Translations under genes and position numbers: made by a program
Assembly: GCA_023663945.1 (NCBI GenBank)
Contig: JAMPGL010000007.1
Coordinates: forward strand, 26,958-90,957
Source of the DNA: Lachnospiraceae bacterium
Lineage (GTDB): Bacteria > Bacillota > Clostridia > Lachnospirales > Lachnospiraceae
Direction of reading: 5' to 3'
Length of the DNA stretch: 64,000 nucleotides
Shown here: in pieces, positions 33,342 through 42,419 of the stretch
Numbering within the stretch: position 1 is the stretch's first letter
How the letters are laid out: the number at the start of each line of letters is the position of its first letter
The notes under the pieces: model-generated
Databases searched by the model: none
Seen by the model: the letters and a program-made list of their open reading frames with translations, nothing else
Told to the model about the DNA's origin: nothing

Positions 33342-34877
33342 TTGAAAATTAATCGTTCTCAACTAAAAATTAAATTTAATGAAACATTAAAAGCAGTTTT
33401 TCCTATTTTGGCAATTGTATTACTGCTTTGTTTTACAATTGCGCCGATTCCCCCGGGTATCTTAATGCTTTTTCTGATCGGGGCGGTTCTGCTTACGGTG
33501 GGAATGCTGCTTTTTAATGTAGGCGTGGAAATGTCCATGACCACCATGGGCGAGAGAGTCGGAACAATCATGACAAAGAGCAAGAAGCTCTGGGTCATTA
33601 TTTTAATCAGTTTTGTCATGGGGTTTATCATCACCATTTCGGAACCGGATTTGCAGGTACTGGCACAGCAGGTTCCGTCCGTGCCGAATCTGGTATTGAT
33701 TATTGCCGTGGCGGTAGGTGTAGGCGCTTTTCTGGTGACGGCGCTGCTCCGTATGCTTTTTGGGGTTGCCTTATCTCATCTGCTGGTGCTCTTTTATCTG
33801 ATTGTTTTTGGATTAACCTTCTTAGTTCCGGGAGACTTTCTGGCAGTGGCTTTTGACTCGGGAGGCGTGACCACGGGACCGATGACGGTGCCTTTTATCA
33901 TGTCTTTTGGTATCGGTATTTCTGCAATACGAAGCGATAAACATGCGGCGGAGGACAGCTTTGGTCTTGTTTCTCTCTGCTCAGTAGGACCGATTCTGGC
34001 AGTTTTGATTTTGGGAATGATTTATCATCCGGAACAGAGCGAGCAGGTGTCGGATGCCATTGTCACGGCGGAAAATACCGTGGATCTGTGGAGACAGTTT
34101 GCCCACGGCTTTCCGGAGTACATACGGGAAATGGCGGTTTCCCTTTTGCCGATAGTGGTGTTCTTTGGGATATTTCAGCTTTTTTCCCGGGATATTCGGA
34201 AGAAGGCGCTTATCCGAATCGGCGTGGGCATTGTGTATACTTATATAGGGCTTGTGCTTTTTTTGACAGGAGTGAATGTGGGATTTATGCCTGCCGGAAA
34301 TTATCTTGGACAGACCATAGCAGGGCTTCCTTACGCCTTTATTATTGTTCCTATCGGCATGGTAATCGGTTATTTTATCGTATTGGCGGAACCGGCGGTG
34401 TTTGTGCTTACCAGACAGGTGGAGGAGATGACTTCCGGCGCTGTTTCCGCGAGAGCTATGGGTTTAAGTCTGTCTATAGGCGTTTCCCTGTCCGTGGGAT
34501 TTTCTATGATTAGAGTGCTTACGGGAATTTCCATTTTGTGGCTTGTGGTTCCGGGATATGCGATTGCGCTTCTGCTCACCTTTTTTGTGCCAAAGATTTT
34601 TACGGCAATTGCATTTGACTCCGGCGGCGTGGCATCAGGGCCTATGACGGCAACCTTTCTGCTTCCCTTTGCCATGGGCGCCTGTCAGGCTCTCGGTGGA
34701 AATATTATAACGGACGCATTTGGAATTATTGCGATGGTGGCAATGACGCCCCTTATCACCATTCAGGTTATGGGAATGGTATTCAAGATAAAGGAAAACA
34801 GCCGCCGGAAAGTGCATGGAAGGACGGAGAAGGGTTCTCTGGAAGCGTTTGGAGATATGGAGATTATCGAACTGTAA
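33342..34877 (+). CDS. DUF1538 membrane protein, internally duplicated
   Basis: Membrane protein of about 511 residues made of two related halves. Each half has several helices and a near-identical signature: VAFDSGGVTTGPMTVPF near residue 170 and IAFDSGGVASGPMTATF near 425. The inverted or tandem repeat with a conserved Asp-Ser-Gly-Gly loop suggests a channel or transporter with a re-entrant pore, but no substrate is known. The start is unsure: TTG at 33342 (AAAGG 12 bases upstream) or TTG at 33333. A tandem PII protein gene follows 15 bp later, so its activity is probably gated by PII-type signalling. Confidence 0.8.
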   Translation: MKINRSQLKIKFNETLKAVFPILAIVLLLCFTIAPIPPGILMLFLIGAVLLTVGMLLFNVGVEMSMTTMGERVGTIMTKSKKLWVIILISFVMGFIITISEPDLQVLAQQVPSVPNLVLIIAVAVGVGAFLVTALLRMLFGVALSHLLVLFYLIVFGLTFLVPGDFLAVAFDSGGVTTGPMTVPFIMSFGIGISAIRSDKHAAEDSFGLVSLCSVGPILAVLILGMIYHPEQSEQVSDAIVTAENTVDLWRQFAHGFPEYIREMAVSLLPIVVFFGIFQLFSRDIRKKALIRIGVGIVYTYIGLVLFLTGVNVGFMPAGNYLGQTIAGLPYAFIIVPIGMVIGYFIVLAEPAVFVLTRQVEEMTSGAVSARAMGLSLSIGVSLSVGFSMIRVLTGISILWLVVPGYAIALLLTFFVPKIFTAIAFDSGGVASGPMTATFLLPFAMGACQALGGNIITDAFGIIAMVAMTPLITIQVMGMVFKIKENSRRKVHGRTEKGSLEAFGDMEIIEL

Positions 34878-34892
34878 AGGCGGTGCTTGGAT

Positions 34893-35570
34893 ATGGGTAA
34901 ATTATATTTGATGACTACAATCGTGGATAGAAAAACTGCAAAGAAATATTCGGACTTATACTGGGAGATCGGACAGCATGTGGCGTTTGTGACTCTCGGT
35001 GCGGGAACTGCCGCCAGCGATATTTTAGATTATCTTGGAATGGAAAATACGGAAAAAGCGGTTATCTATTCCGTGCTGGAGGAGGAGACCTGGCTGGACG
35101 TCAAAAAGCAGCTCCAAAGGAAGCTCAAGATTGACGCTCCCGGCGGAGGGATCGCTTTTATTGTCCCGCTCAGCAGTATAGGCGGTAAGAAACCGCTTCA
35201 ATTTCTTCTGGAAAAAGAGGATTATCAAAAAGAGGAGGAATCAGTTTTGAAAGAAACATCACATGAGCTTATCGTTGTCATAGCAGATCAGGGGAATATT
35301 GAACTTGTCATGGATGCCGCCAGAGAAGCGGGCGCATACGGCGGAACGGTGATTCACGCCAAAGGAACCGGAACGGAGCAGTCAGGCAGGTTCATGGGAG
35401 TTTCCATTGCCTCGGAAAAGGAAATGATCTTTATCGTGACCAGAACAGAACAAAAAAACGCCATCATGCAGGCGGTCATGGAAAAAGCCGGGTTAAACAC
35501 CCGGGCTAAATCCATTGTTTTTTCCTTGCCCGTAACCGACACGGCAGGCCTTCGGCTGGTAGAAGATTAG
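34893..35570 (+). CDS. Tandem PII-like signalling protein
   Basis: Protein of 225 residues built from two PII-like ferredoxin-fold domains (about 1-105 and 112-225). The second has [17 protein letters not shown], the PII-like nucleotide-binding loop pattern, and KSIVFSLPV at its end; the first is more diverged, with [12 protein letters not shown] and [10 protein letters not shown]. Classical PII proteins are single-domain trimers that bind ATP/ADP and 2-oxoglutarate or other effectors; a fusion would change the symmetry. AAAGGCGG precedes the ATG at 34893. It is co-transcribed with the DUF1538 membrane protein, like the amtB-glnK pairing. The 3' end overlaps the convergent exonuclease gene by 4 bp. 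Confidence 0.82.
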   Translation: MGKLYLMTTIVDRKTAKKYSDLYWEIGQHVAFVTLGAGTAASDILDYLGMENTEKAVIYSVLEEETWLDVKKQLQRKLKIDAPGGGIAFIVPLSSIGGKKPLQFLLEKEDYQKEEESVLKETSHELIVVIADQGNIELVMDAAREAGAYGGTVIHAKGTGTEQSGRFMGVSIASEKEMIFIVTRTEQKNAIMQAVMEKAGLNTRAKSIVFSLPVTDTAGLRLVED

Positions 35571-36325
35571 TCTTCAAGAAGCAGTCCTATGGGGCAGTGG
35601 TCGGAGCCGAAGACCTCTTTATAAATAAGGGCATCCTTTAAGCAGTCATTTAAAACCTCTGAGGTCAAAAAGTAGTCGATGCGCCATCCTGCATTTTTTT
35701 CTCTTGCGTGGAAGCGGTAGGACCACCAGGAGTAAGCTCCTTCCAGTTCAGGATAAAAGTATCGGAAGGTATCCGTAAAACCCGCATCGGTAAGAGCCGT
35801 GAATTTGGCGCGTTCTTCGTCGGTAAATCCGGCGTTTCTGCGGTTGGTTTTGGGATTTTTCAGGTCAATCTCCTTGTGGGCGACGTTCAGGTCGCCGCAC
35901 ACGATGACGGGTTTGGATGTTTCTAAACCTTTTAAAAAGGCAAGAAAATCGTCCTCCCATTTCATACGGTAATCTAACCGTTTGAGTTCATCCTGTGAGT
36001 TAGGGGTGTAGACGGTCACCATATTAAATTTCTCAAATTCCAACGTTATCACCCGCCCCTCGTGGTCATGCTCCTCGATTCCCATGCCATAGGAGACAGA
36101 GAGAGGCTCTTCTTTGGAAAAGACGGCTGTACCCGAATATCCCTTTTTTTCGGCGTAATTCCAGTATTGATGATAGCCGGGCAGGTCAAGGTTTATCTGT
36201 CCCTCTTGAAGCTTGGTCTCCTGAAGACAAAAAATATCCGCATCCGCCTCTTCAAAAAAATTCATAAAGCCTTTTTCTGCGCAGGCGCGCAGTCCGTTTA
36301 CATTCCAGGAAATTAATTTTTTCAT
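35567..36325 (-). CDS. xth: Exodeoxyribonuclease III
   Basis: AP endonuclease and 3'-5' exonuclease of base-excision repair, 252 residues, of the ExoIII/ExoA type. The metal and catalytic motifs are complete: [40 protein letters not shown] and GSDHCPI with the catalytic His. It stands alone, with its stop codon overlapping the end of the PII gene on the other strand. Confidence 0.96.
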   Translation of the reverse strand: MKKLISWNVNGLRACAEKGFMNFFEEADADIFCLQETKLQEGQINLDLPGYHQYWNYAEKKGYSGTAVFSKEEPLSVSYGMGIEEHDHEGRVITLEFEKFNMVTVYTPNSQDELKRLDYRMKWEDDFLAFLKGLETSKPVIVCGDLNVAHKEIDLKNPKTNRRNAGFTDEERAKFTALTDAGFTDTFRYFYPELEGAYSWWSYRFHAREKNAGWRIDYFLTSEVLNDCLKDALIYKEVFGSDHCPIGLLLED

Positions 36326-36395
36326 ATAGGTTGTCCTTTCTTATGGTTTGTTATATAGTAATAGTGCCAAACACTACCAAATACGACAGGAAAAG

Positions 36396-36674
36396 ATGAA
36401 AATGAATATAATAGCGATTGACTCCTTATGGCAGCTTTTGTCGGAGCACCAAAATGAAACCTTTTATACCGTGAAAAAGCTCCCCTTCAGCTACGTGATT
36501 AAAGGGGGAGAGCTTTTTGTGGACAGACGCAACAAATCGATCACAAAAGCCACCTTTAAGCAGGCGCTTGACCGTCTCAGGGAGGAGCCCGATAAAGTTA
36601 CCGGTCCGAAGTCATTAAACGTATTTGGAGCTCCTTATATCTGGGCGCTTTTTCAGGCGTTTGAAATCGTGTAA
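36396..36674 (+). CDS. Hypothetical protein (about 92 aa)
   Basis: Basic soluble protein with no recognised domain. AGGA lies near two possible starts (36396 and 36402). The sequence has a compact alpha/beta look: TFYTVKKLPFSYVIKGGELFVDRR, then SITKATFKQALDRL and a conserved-looking GPKSLNVFGAPYIW. It is divergent from exonuclease III and convergent with the SGNH gene (12 bp gap). Single-gene unit. Confidence 0.65.
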   Translation: MKMNIIAIDSLWQLLSEHQNETFYTVKKLPFSYVIKGGELFVDRRNKSITKATFKQALDRLREEPDKVTGPKSLNVFGAPYIWALFQAFEIV

Positions 36675-36686
36675 GCTTTCAAAATT

Positions 36687-37763
36687 TTAATGGTCGTAAA
36701 TGTCTACTTTAATCACATCTTCGTAAGGTTTAATCAGCTCCGTTACAATCTCATCCGAAAGCGCGCGCATCTGTTCCAGATTCTGCCTGTAATTTTCTTC
36801 GGTAATCCGGTGGGTTCCCGCAATCAGGGAATCGCAGATGGCATGGTTCACATCCGGCGAAAAATGTAGAATATCCATATAATTTTCCAGATTGGTAATA
36901 ATCTCCCGGTCGTTTTGGAAATAAAAGAACTTAACATTTTCTAATGGAAGCAGCGTTTCCATTGCTTTCTGCATGTTATATAAATATGCGTCCGTCTCCC
37001 CTTCCCGGTAAATATTGTCCCACCAAAGCATAGAGTAAGGGGGGACAAAAATATAAAATTCTGTCTCCGGATGCGCCTTAATCCGGGCGGTCAAAAGATT
37101 CAGATTTGCATTTAACAAATTTTCGTAATAATTTTCAGGCTTCATTTCCGAAACGGAAGGTTTGCGGATATACTGCCCTAAGATCATGTCCGAATTAAAT
37201 TCCTTCCACTGCGCCCAGTTGTAGGAATCGTTTTCATCGTAATCTCCCATAAAGGAATTGGCAATCAGGTAAGGTATTTTTTCCAAAAGAACCCCTTTGT
37301 TCAGCAGATATTCAATATCATTAACATAATTATCATCGTACAAATACATAGGACAGCCGGTGAGCTCATAAGTGGTCTCCGGGTCAACCGAAAGCGCGGA
37401 GGGGTCAAGATTGTAAAACACATATTTTAATTCCTGATGCTCAAAGGCAATGCCAAGAAGATAGCATAAATCAGCAGTGGCGCCGTAGGAACGGATGGCT
37501 TTGATAACCTGACAGTCAAACCCTTTATTAAACCAGTCATTGTAATAATTTTCGGCAACGGAGGAGCCTGCCACAACACTGTCGTAGTCTAAGGTTTTCA
37601 GCGACCCGACGCATTGATACTCCTTGTCCGTGAGCACGGTTTTCAGCCCGGGCAGAGGTTTATGATACTGAAAAAAGGGGTCAAAAACCACAACCGCAAG
37701 GGCGCATAAAAGGAGCAGTAAACCGCTTAGTATGAAAAAATGTTTTATAAATTTTTGTGACAT
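36687..37763 (-). CDS. SGNH-like (AlgJ/DltD-type) extracellular protein
   Basis: Protein of 358 residues with one N-terminal transmembrane helix (about 8-30), the rest outside the membrane. VVAGSSVAENYY (Ser about 67-68) resembles block I of SGNH acyltransferases and DILHFSPDVNH near residue 310 the Asp-x-x-His block. The start at 37763 has AGGTGG upstream; the longer frame does not. It lies 38 bp after the MBOAT gene, the usual pairing (AlgI/AlgJ, DltB/DltD, PatA/PatB) in which MBOAT moves an acyl group across the membrane and the SGNH partner places it on a surface glycan. The glycan is unknown. Confidence 0.75.
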   Translation of the reverse strand: MSQKFIKHFFILSGLLLLLCALAVVVFDPFFQYHKPLPGLKTVLTDKEYQCVGSLKTLDYDSVVAGSSVAENYYNDWFNKGFDCQVIKAIRSYGATADLCYLLGIAFEHQELKYVFYNLDPSALSVDPETTYELTGCPMYLYDDNYVNDIEYLLNKGVLLEKIPYLIANSFMGDYDENDSYNWAQWKEFNSDMILGQYIRKPSVSEMKPENYYENLLNANLNLLTARIKAHPETEFYIFVPPYSMLWWDNIYREGETDAYLYNMQKAMETLLPLENVKFFYFQNDREIITNLENYMDILHFSPDVNHAICDSLIAGTHRITEENYRQNLEQMRALSDEIVTELIKPYEDVIKVDIYDH

Positions 37764-37801
37764 GTTCCATCCACCTATTTCTTTGCAAACTGTCAAATGA
37801 G

Positions 37802-39298
37802 TTAAAAATTAAAATAAATAAACGTACTGACCTGTGAAAAGGAAATCACGGACCAGACAAAAATAATCGTTGTAAAAAGGCAGAGCCGGAAGTTTAAAGG
37901 CTTTTCTTTCACTATCTGAACGGCATTCTTTCTGGTAAGGACAAAAATGCTGATAATGAGCAGTAAAAAGAATAAGACCGTGTACGCATAAGGCAGTATC
38001 TCCGGCGCGGTCAGGTTAATGACCTGTTTAAACAGATAAAATTCCGGAATGTCTAACTTGGCGGTAACCTTAAAAAGATAGCCGGTGTTTTTGAAAGCAA
38101 AAATATTCCGGAACATTTGAAAGGCGTCTGTCATGCTGGCGCTTCTGAAAAAGAACAGGGATAAATTGAAAAAGGAGAAGGTAAATATCCAACCCAGCCA
38201 TCTTGGAATGGAGATAAGAGACGATCCGGCTTCTTTGGCGCCTTTAACACTCACGATTCCCAGATTGTCCCAGATAACTAAAAGCCCCTGCATGGTTCCC
38301 CATGCCACATAGGTCCAGTTGGCGCCGTGCCACAATCCGCTCAGGAAAAAGATAATAAAAGTGTTGATTATCGTGCGGAGCTTTCCCTTACGGCTTCCGC
38401 CTAAAGGGATATAGACATATTGAATAAAAAATCTTGAAAGAGTCATATGCCATCTCTGCCAGAGTTCCTTGACGGAACATGCCTTGTAGGGAGAATTAAA
38501 ATTGGCGGGCAGGTCAATGTTGAACATTTTGCCAAGCCCCATTGCCATATCGCTGTAACCGCTGAAATCAAAATAAATCTCAAAGGTGTAGGCAAGTATC
38601 ACAAACAGGGTGGAGGGAGTATCCAAAAAGGCAGTCTGCTCAAAGCCGAAGTTGACCGGGATTGCCAAAATATCCGCTAACAGTACCTTTTTGCCGAGAC
38701 CAATTGTAAAGAGAACAATCCCCCTTGCAAACTGATCGGAAGAAAAACGCCGGTTCTGCAGGTTTTCAAACTGAGGAATCATTTCCCTGTGCAGGACGAT
38801 AGGGCCGGCGATAAGCTGCGGAAAAAAAGTCACAAAGGTAAGATAGTCGGCAAAAGAATAGTGAGGCGCTTCCTTCCGGTATCGGTCAACGATAAAGGAC
38901 AGCTGTTGAAAGGTAAAAAAGCTGATCCCTAAGGGAAGCAGGATATGTTTCAGGTTAAAATCCGCATGAAAGACTGCGTTGATGTTTTCAAAAAAGAAGT
39001 CATAGTATTTAAAGTAAAACAAAAGCCCAAGGTTTAAAAGAAGCCCTGCAAAAAGCCCCATCCTGCCGGTGAGCGGAGAGTCAAACCGTTTCATCAGATA
39101 ACTGATCAGGTAATTAGCGAAAATACTCACAAGAATTACAGCCAGATAAGAAACGTTGAAGTAGCCGTAAAACCACAGCGACATTCCTGCCAAAAAGAAT
39201 TTAGCAGGTTCATAAGCTTTTAATCGGTTTAAGGTATACCAGCCAATCAGGGTGAGAGGCAGGAACAAAAAAATAAAAATATAAGAATTAAAAAGCAT
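37802..39298 (-). CDS. MBOAT-family O-acyltransferase
   Basis: Membrane-bound O-acyltransferase of 498 residues with about eleven helices, of the AlgI/PatA/DltB type. The conserved FFPQLIAGPI, ELWQRWHMTLSRFF and the catalytic His in LSGLWHGANWT are present. The start at 39298 (MLFNSYIF) follows GGAG; an upstream ATG frame is not supported. Such proteins pass acetyl or alanyl groups across the membrane to modify exopolysaccharide, peptidoglycan or teichoic acid. Operon with the SGNH-like gene downstream; a DUF4358 lipoprotein is divergent. Confidence 0.92.
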   Translation of the reverse strand: MLFNSYIFIFLFLPLTLIGWYTLNRLKAYEPAKFFLAGMSLWFYGYFNVSYLAVILVSIFANYLISYLMKRFDSPLTGRMGLFAGLLLNLGLLFYFKYYDFFFENINAVFHADFNLKHILLPLGISFFTFQQLSFIVDRYRKEAPHYSFADYLTFVTFFPQLIAGPIVLHREMIPQFENLQNRRFSSDQFARGIVLFTIGLGKKVLLADILAIPVNFGFEQTAFLDTPSTLFVILAYTFEIYFDFSGYSDMAMGLGKMFNIDLPANFNSPYKACSVKELWQRWHMTLSRFFIQYVYIPLGGSRKGKLRTIINTFIIFFLSGLWHGANWTYVAWGTMQGLLVIWDNLGIVSVKGAKEAGSSLISIPRWLGWIFTFSFFNLSLFFFRSASMTDAFQMFRNIFAFKNTGYLFKVTAKLDIPEFYLFKQVINLTAPEILPYAYTVLFFLLLIISIFVLTRKNAVQIVKEKPLNFRLCLFTTIIFVWSVISFSQVSTFIYFNF

Positions 39299-39423
39299 GA
39301 CTGTTCTCCGTAAATTATTGGGCAGAGACCCTCCCAACCATTTTAGCACGACTTTACATAATTTGTCTAATTTATGGAAATACTTAGCACATAAACTTAT
39401 AAACCGCATGGAAAGGAATGGTT

Positions 39424-40053
39424 ATGAGGATGAAAGCAAAAGTACTTCTGGGAATGTTCGCTGTCTCTTTATTCATGATTACCGGATGCAGCCATAATCA
39501 TGCAGAAAATGAAAACACAAGCGATCAGGCGTATGTAAATGAGAGCAGTGAAAAGGATGATGCCGTAAATACGCTGCAGATTGGGACTGAGTATAAGATT
39601 ACGGGACCCATGGACGAGCTTCGGGACGCCGTTGTGGTGATGATAGGCGAAAATTATTGGCCGGATACGCTTCTGACCAGAGAAGAGCTGGCGGAAAGGA
39701 CAGGGATTTCGGAAGATTTGTATGAGGACTGCCTTGCAGAGTACCAGCACACGGAGGCAGGAGTGGATATGATGATTCTGGTGGAGGCAAAAGAGGAATC
39801 CATAGAAATGGTCGAAGATTATTTAAATCAGTATAGGGAGGTTCTTCTTCGGATTTATTCGGGACAGCCTCAAAATCTTGCCAAGGTATCCGCTTCAAGA
39901 ATGGAGATTGTTGATAATTACGTTTGTTATGTCCAGTTAGGCGCGGACATTTCCAATATGGAGGAAAACGGGGAAGAGATCATGACGGATTACTGCCGGG
40001 AGGTAAATGAAAAGGTTCTCGATTTAATTGAAAAGAAAATTTTAAATACCTGA
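39424..40053 (+). CDS. DUF4358 lipoprotein
   Basis: Secreted lipoprotein of about 209 residues: signal peptide ending in FMITGCS, an acidic low-complexity spacer, then a DUF4358 domain (about 65-200) with helical repeats such as EEIMTDYCREVNEKVLDL. Start is one of several close ATGs; 39424 has AAAGGA at six bases. Gene families of this type often sit beside MBOAT operons, as here (divergent, 125 bp apart). Role unknown, perhaps part of the acylation machinery outside the cell. Confidence 0.8.
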   Translation: MRMKAKVLLGMFAVSLFMITGCSHNHAENENTSDQAYVNESSEKDDAVNTLQIGTEYKITGPMDELRDAVVVMIGENYWPDTLLTREELAERTGISEDLYEDCLAEYQHTEAGVDMMILVEAKEESIEMVEDYLNQYREVLLRIYSGQPQNLAKVSASRMEIVDNYVCYVQLGADISNMEENGEEIMTDYCREVNEKVLDLIEKKILNT

Positions 40054-40101
40054 TAAGAAAATTGCTCCGCAATCTTCCGCTCTTTGAAGAAATTTCTTAT
40101 A

Positions 40102-40131
40102 TAAAAAAAGCTGCCTCCTAGGAAGCAGCTT
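40102..40131 (-). terminator. Terminator overlapping murG stop codon
   Basis: Stem AAGCTGC / GCAGCTT with an inner TCCTAGGA palindrome at 40108-40131; on the minus strand it is followed by a T7 tract. The murG stop codon (40118-40120) is inside the loop, so the last codons of murG form the hairpin. Confidence 0.8.
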
Positions 40132-41200
40132 CTTCTATTAATTTAACGATAGTCTTTACCGAACTGAGCTGATGGCTCCGGCTCATAGCGTCAATGTAAG
40201 TTTGTCTGGTAAAGTACAGCTCTAATACCTTTTCGGTGAGAAGTTCGGCGCTCAGCTCATCATCGTTTATCACCATGGAAAATCCTTGGGATTCAAAGGA
40301 TTTGGCGTTGAGGATCTGGTCGCCCCGGCTGCTGGATGCAGAAAGAGGAATGAGCAGATTCGGCTTCCGCAGGGCTAAGAGTTCACAGATAGAATTAGCG
40401 CCGGCGCGGGAAATTACAAGGTCTGCCATTGCAAAAAGGTCTTTTAATTCTGCTTTTACATATTCAAACTGGCGGTACCCTTCTGTGTGAAGGTAAGAGC
40501 TGTCGATTTTGTCCTTACCGCAGATGTGTACAACCTGAAAGTCCTTTAACAGATTTGGAAGCGCTTCCCGGACTGTCTTATTGACAGAAGCGGCGCCTAA
40601 GCTGCCGCCGATTACCAAAATTACCGGTTTTCCTTTGGAAAATCCGCAAAAAGAGAGAGCCTCCTCCTTATTTCCGCGGGTCAGCTCCGCGCGGATGGGA
40701 GAACCGGTGAGAACGGCTTTTTGAGGGGGAAGCATCTTGTAAGTCTCCGGAAAATTACAGCATACCTTCTGCGCGGCTGGAATGCACAGCTTGTTGGCAA
40801 GCCCCGGTGTCATATCCGACTCATGGATCACGCAGGGAATGTGCAGAGATGCGGCGGCCCGCACCACCGGGACACTGACAAATCCGCCTTTGGAAAAGAC
40901 TACATTGGGGCGTATTTGTTTTAAAATTTTACGTGCCTCGGCAAAGCCTTTGATTACCTTAAAGGGATCCGTAAAATTCTTAATATCCAGATAACGCCGG
41001 AATTTGCCGGTGGCAATTCCGTAATAGGGAATCTCATAGTCCTTGATCAGCTTTTTTTCAATTCCGTCATAGGAACCGATATAAGAAATTTCGTAGCCGG
41101 ATTTTTGCAGTTCAGGCAGCAGGGCTATATTGGGCGTGACATGTCCTGCCGTTCCGCCGCCGGTCAATACGATTTTTTTGGATGAATTTAAACCGCTCAT
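40118..41200 (-). CDS. murG: UDP-GlcNAc : lipid I N-acetylglucosaminyltransferase
   Basis: Peripheral membrane GT28 enzyme of 360 residues that turns lipid I into lipid II in peptidoglycan synthesis. The N-terminal motif LTGGGTAGHVTPNIAL (G-loop 1), FSKGGFVSVPVV, ESDMTPGLANK and the donor-site block SRAGANSICELLALRKPNLLIPL are present. The variant SASSSRGDQILNAK is common in Firmicute MurG homologues. It is outside a division/cell wall cluster, followed by a TSCPD gene upstream on the same strand (15 bp apart). Confidence 0.93.
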   Translation of the reverse strand: MSGLNSSKKIVLTGGGTAGHVTPNIALLPELQKSGYEISYIGSYDGIEKKLIKDYEIPYYGIATGKFRRYLDIKNFTDPFKVIKGFAEARKILKQIRPNVVFSKGGFVSVPVVRAAASLHIPCVIHESDMTPGLANKLCIPAAQKVCCNFPETYKMLPPQKAVLTGSPIRAELTRGNKEEALSFCGFSKGKPVILVIGGSLGAASVNKTVREALPNLLKDFQVVHICGKDKIDSSYLHTEGYRQFEYVKAELKDLFAMADLVISRAGANSICELLALRKPNLLIPLSASSSRGDQILNAKSFESQGFSMVINDDELSAELLTEKVLELYFTRQTYIDAMSRSHQLSSVKTIVKLIEEAAS

Positions 41201-41215
41201 AGGGGAGCCTCCAGA

Positions 41216-41464
41216 TTAACAGTTTTCCGCTTTTAATTGTTCAAGTGCCTGCGCAAGCTGATCCGGACAGGAGGTGGACTTAAAACCGCATCGGATTCCT
41301 TTCAGTTTGGTAATGGCATCATCCACGTTCATGTCGGTGACAAGGCTGGCAATTCCTTTTAAGTTTCCGTTGCAGCCTCCAAAAAATTCTACAAATTTGA
41401 CTTTTCCGTTCTCCACTTCAATGTCAATGGAAGTAGAACAGGTTCCTTTTGTTTGATATTTCAT
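41216..41464 (-). CDS. TIGR03905-type TSCPD domain protein
   Basis: Small protein of 82 residues composed of a TSCPD domain, the module also found at the end of B12-dependent ribonucleotide reductases. Conserved Cys residues are at CST (8), GGCNG, RCGFKSTSCPDQ and near the C terminus, able to bind a metal. GAAAGGATGAG precedes the ATG. It is first in a two-gene unit with murG. Function not established. Confidence 0.88.
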   Translation of the reverse strand: MKYQTKGTCSTSIDIEVENGKVKFVEFFGGCNGNLKGIASLVTDMNVDDAITKLKGIRCGFKSTSCPDQLAQALEQLKAENC

Positions 41465-41596
41465 AATGACTCATCCTTTCTTTAATGGATAAGTATAGCA
41501 GAAAGTAAAGCCATTTTCCAGTATGAAAAGTCAAGAAAAGCAAATAAAAGAAAAAAATTGCAGGAAAATAGCGAGAACTTACAACGGTCAAATTAT

Positions 41597-41625
41597 TGAG
41601 CTAAAAATTTCCTTCCTCTATAATA
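41597..41625 (+). promoter_or_regulatory. Promoter before the 216-aa membrane protein
   Basis: TTGAGC (41597-41602), 17-bp spacer, TATAAT (41620-41625), 70 bp before the next start codon. Confidence 0.6.
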
Positions 41626-41694
41626 GATAGCAAACGACAGCTGTAGGAGTCCAAAATAGTCATCAACAAGACAGAAAGATTAAAAGGAGGAAAT

Positions 41695-42345
41695 ATGTTT
41701 ACTATTTTGTCAGATCACAAAATACTTACAGGATTAATTCTGTTATTTCTGCTTTTCAGTATTGTATGCCAAATCATATCTGCTGTGATATATCAAAATA
41801 TGATTAAGCAGAGTGATAATATGTCTTCCACGGAAAATAAAATATTAAAGCAGTGTAAACAAAAATATGCAAGCTATTATAAGCTGAACGGAAAGATGGT
41901 CAATACTTCTGTTTTTGTGGACAAGTTTCTGCACAGAATCCGTATTGGAGGGCTTTCGTTATCCAGACTTTTCCATATTTCCGGTCAGATGATGATGCTT
42001 TCCGTGCTGGTCACGGGGATTACCATTTGTTATCTTTTGTCGGAAGGAAATACTTTATTTCAGATTATGCCCTATTATCTGATTAGTATACTTGGATTGT
42101 ATTTATATTTTTCGGTTTCCGGGGTTTTAAATATTCAGGAAAAGGGCAATCTGCTCAAAACAAATTTAATTGATTATCTGGAAAATCATTATTCTCCCCG
42201 GCTGGAAGTGGAAAAGGAAAACGCCCTTGAAGAGGGAGTCAAGAAGCGTGAGGTTTATGCCAGAGAGCTTTTAAAGGAAGAGCCAAAAGAGGCGGACAAC
42301 CGTGAGGAAGAATTGGAAGATTTGCTGGAAGAATTTTTTGCCTGA
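41695..42345 (+). CDS. Hypothetical membrane protein (216 aa)
   Basis: Protein with three hydrophobic segments (about 9-32, 98-121, 125-147) and an acidic cytosolic C-terminal tail rich in Glu (EEELEDLLEEFF at the end). AAAGGAGG precedes the ATG. I do not recognise the family. The tail could be a docking segment for a partner. It is a single gene before the GH95 gene (74 bp). Confidence 0.7.
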   Translation: MFTILSDHKILTGLILLFLLFSIVCQIISAVIYQNMIKQSDNMSSTENKILKQCKQKYASYYKLNGKMVNTSVFVDKFLHRIRIGGLSLSRLFHISGQMMMLSVLVTGITICYLLSEGNTLFQIMPYYLISILGLYLYFSVSGVLNIQEKGNLLKTNLIDYLENHYSPRLEVEKENALEEGVKKREVYARELLKEEPKEADNREEELEDLLEEFFA

Positions 42346-42419
42346 ATATGTTATACTATTTGTAAAGACAATAAGGGTAACCGGAGTTTTTCAAATAGTG
42401 TGCGGAAAGGTTGGATTCT

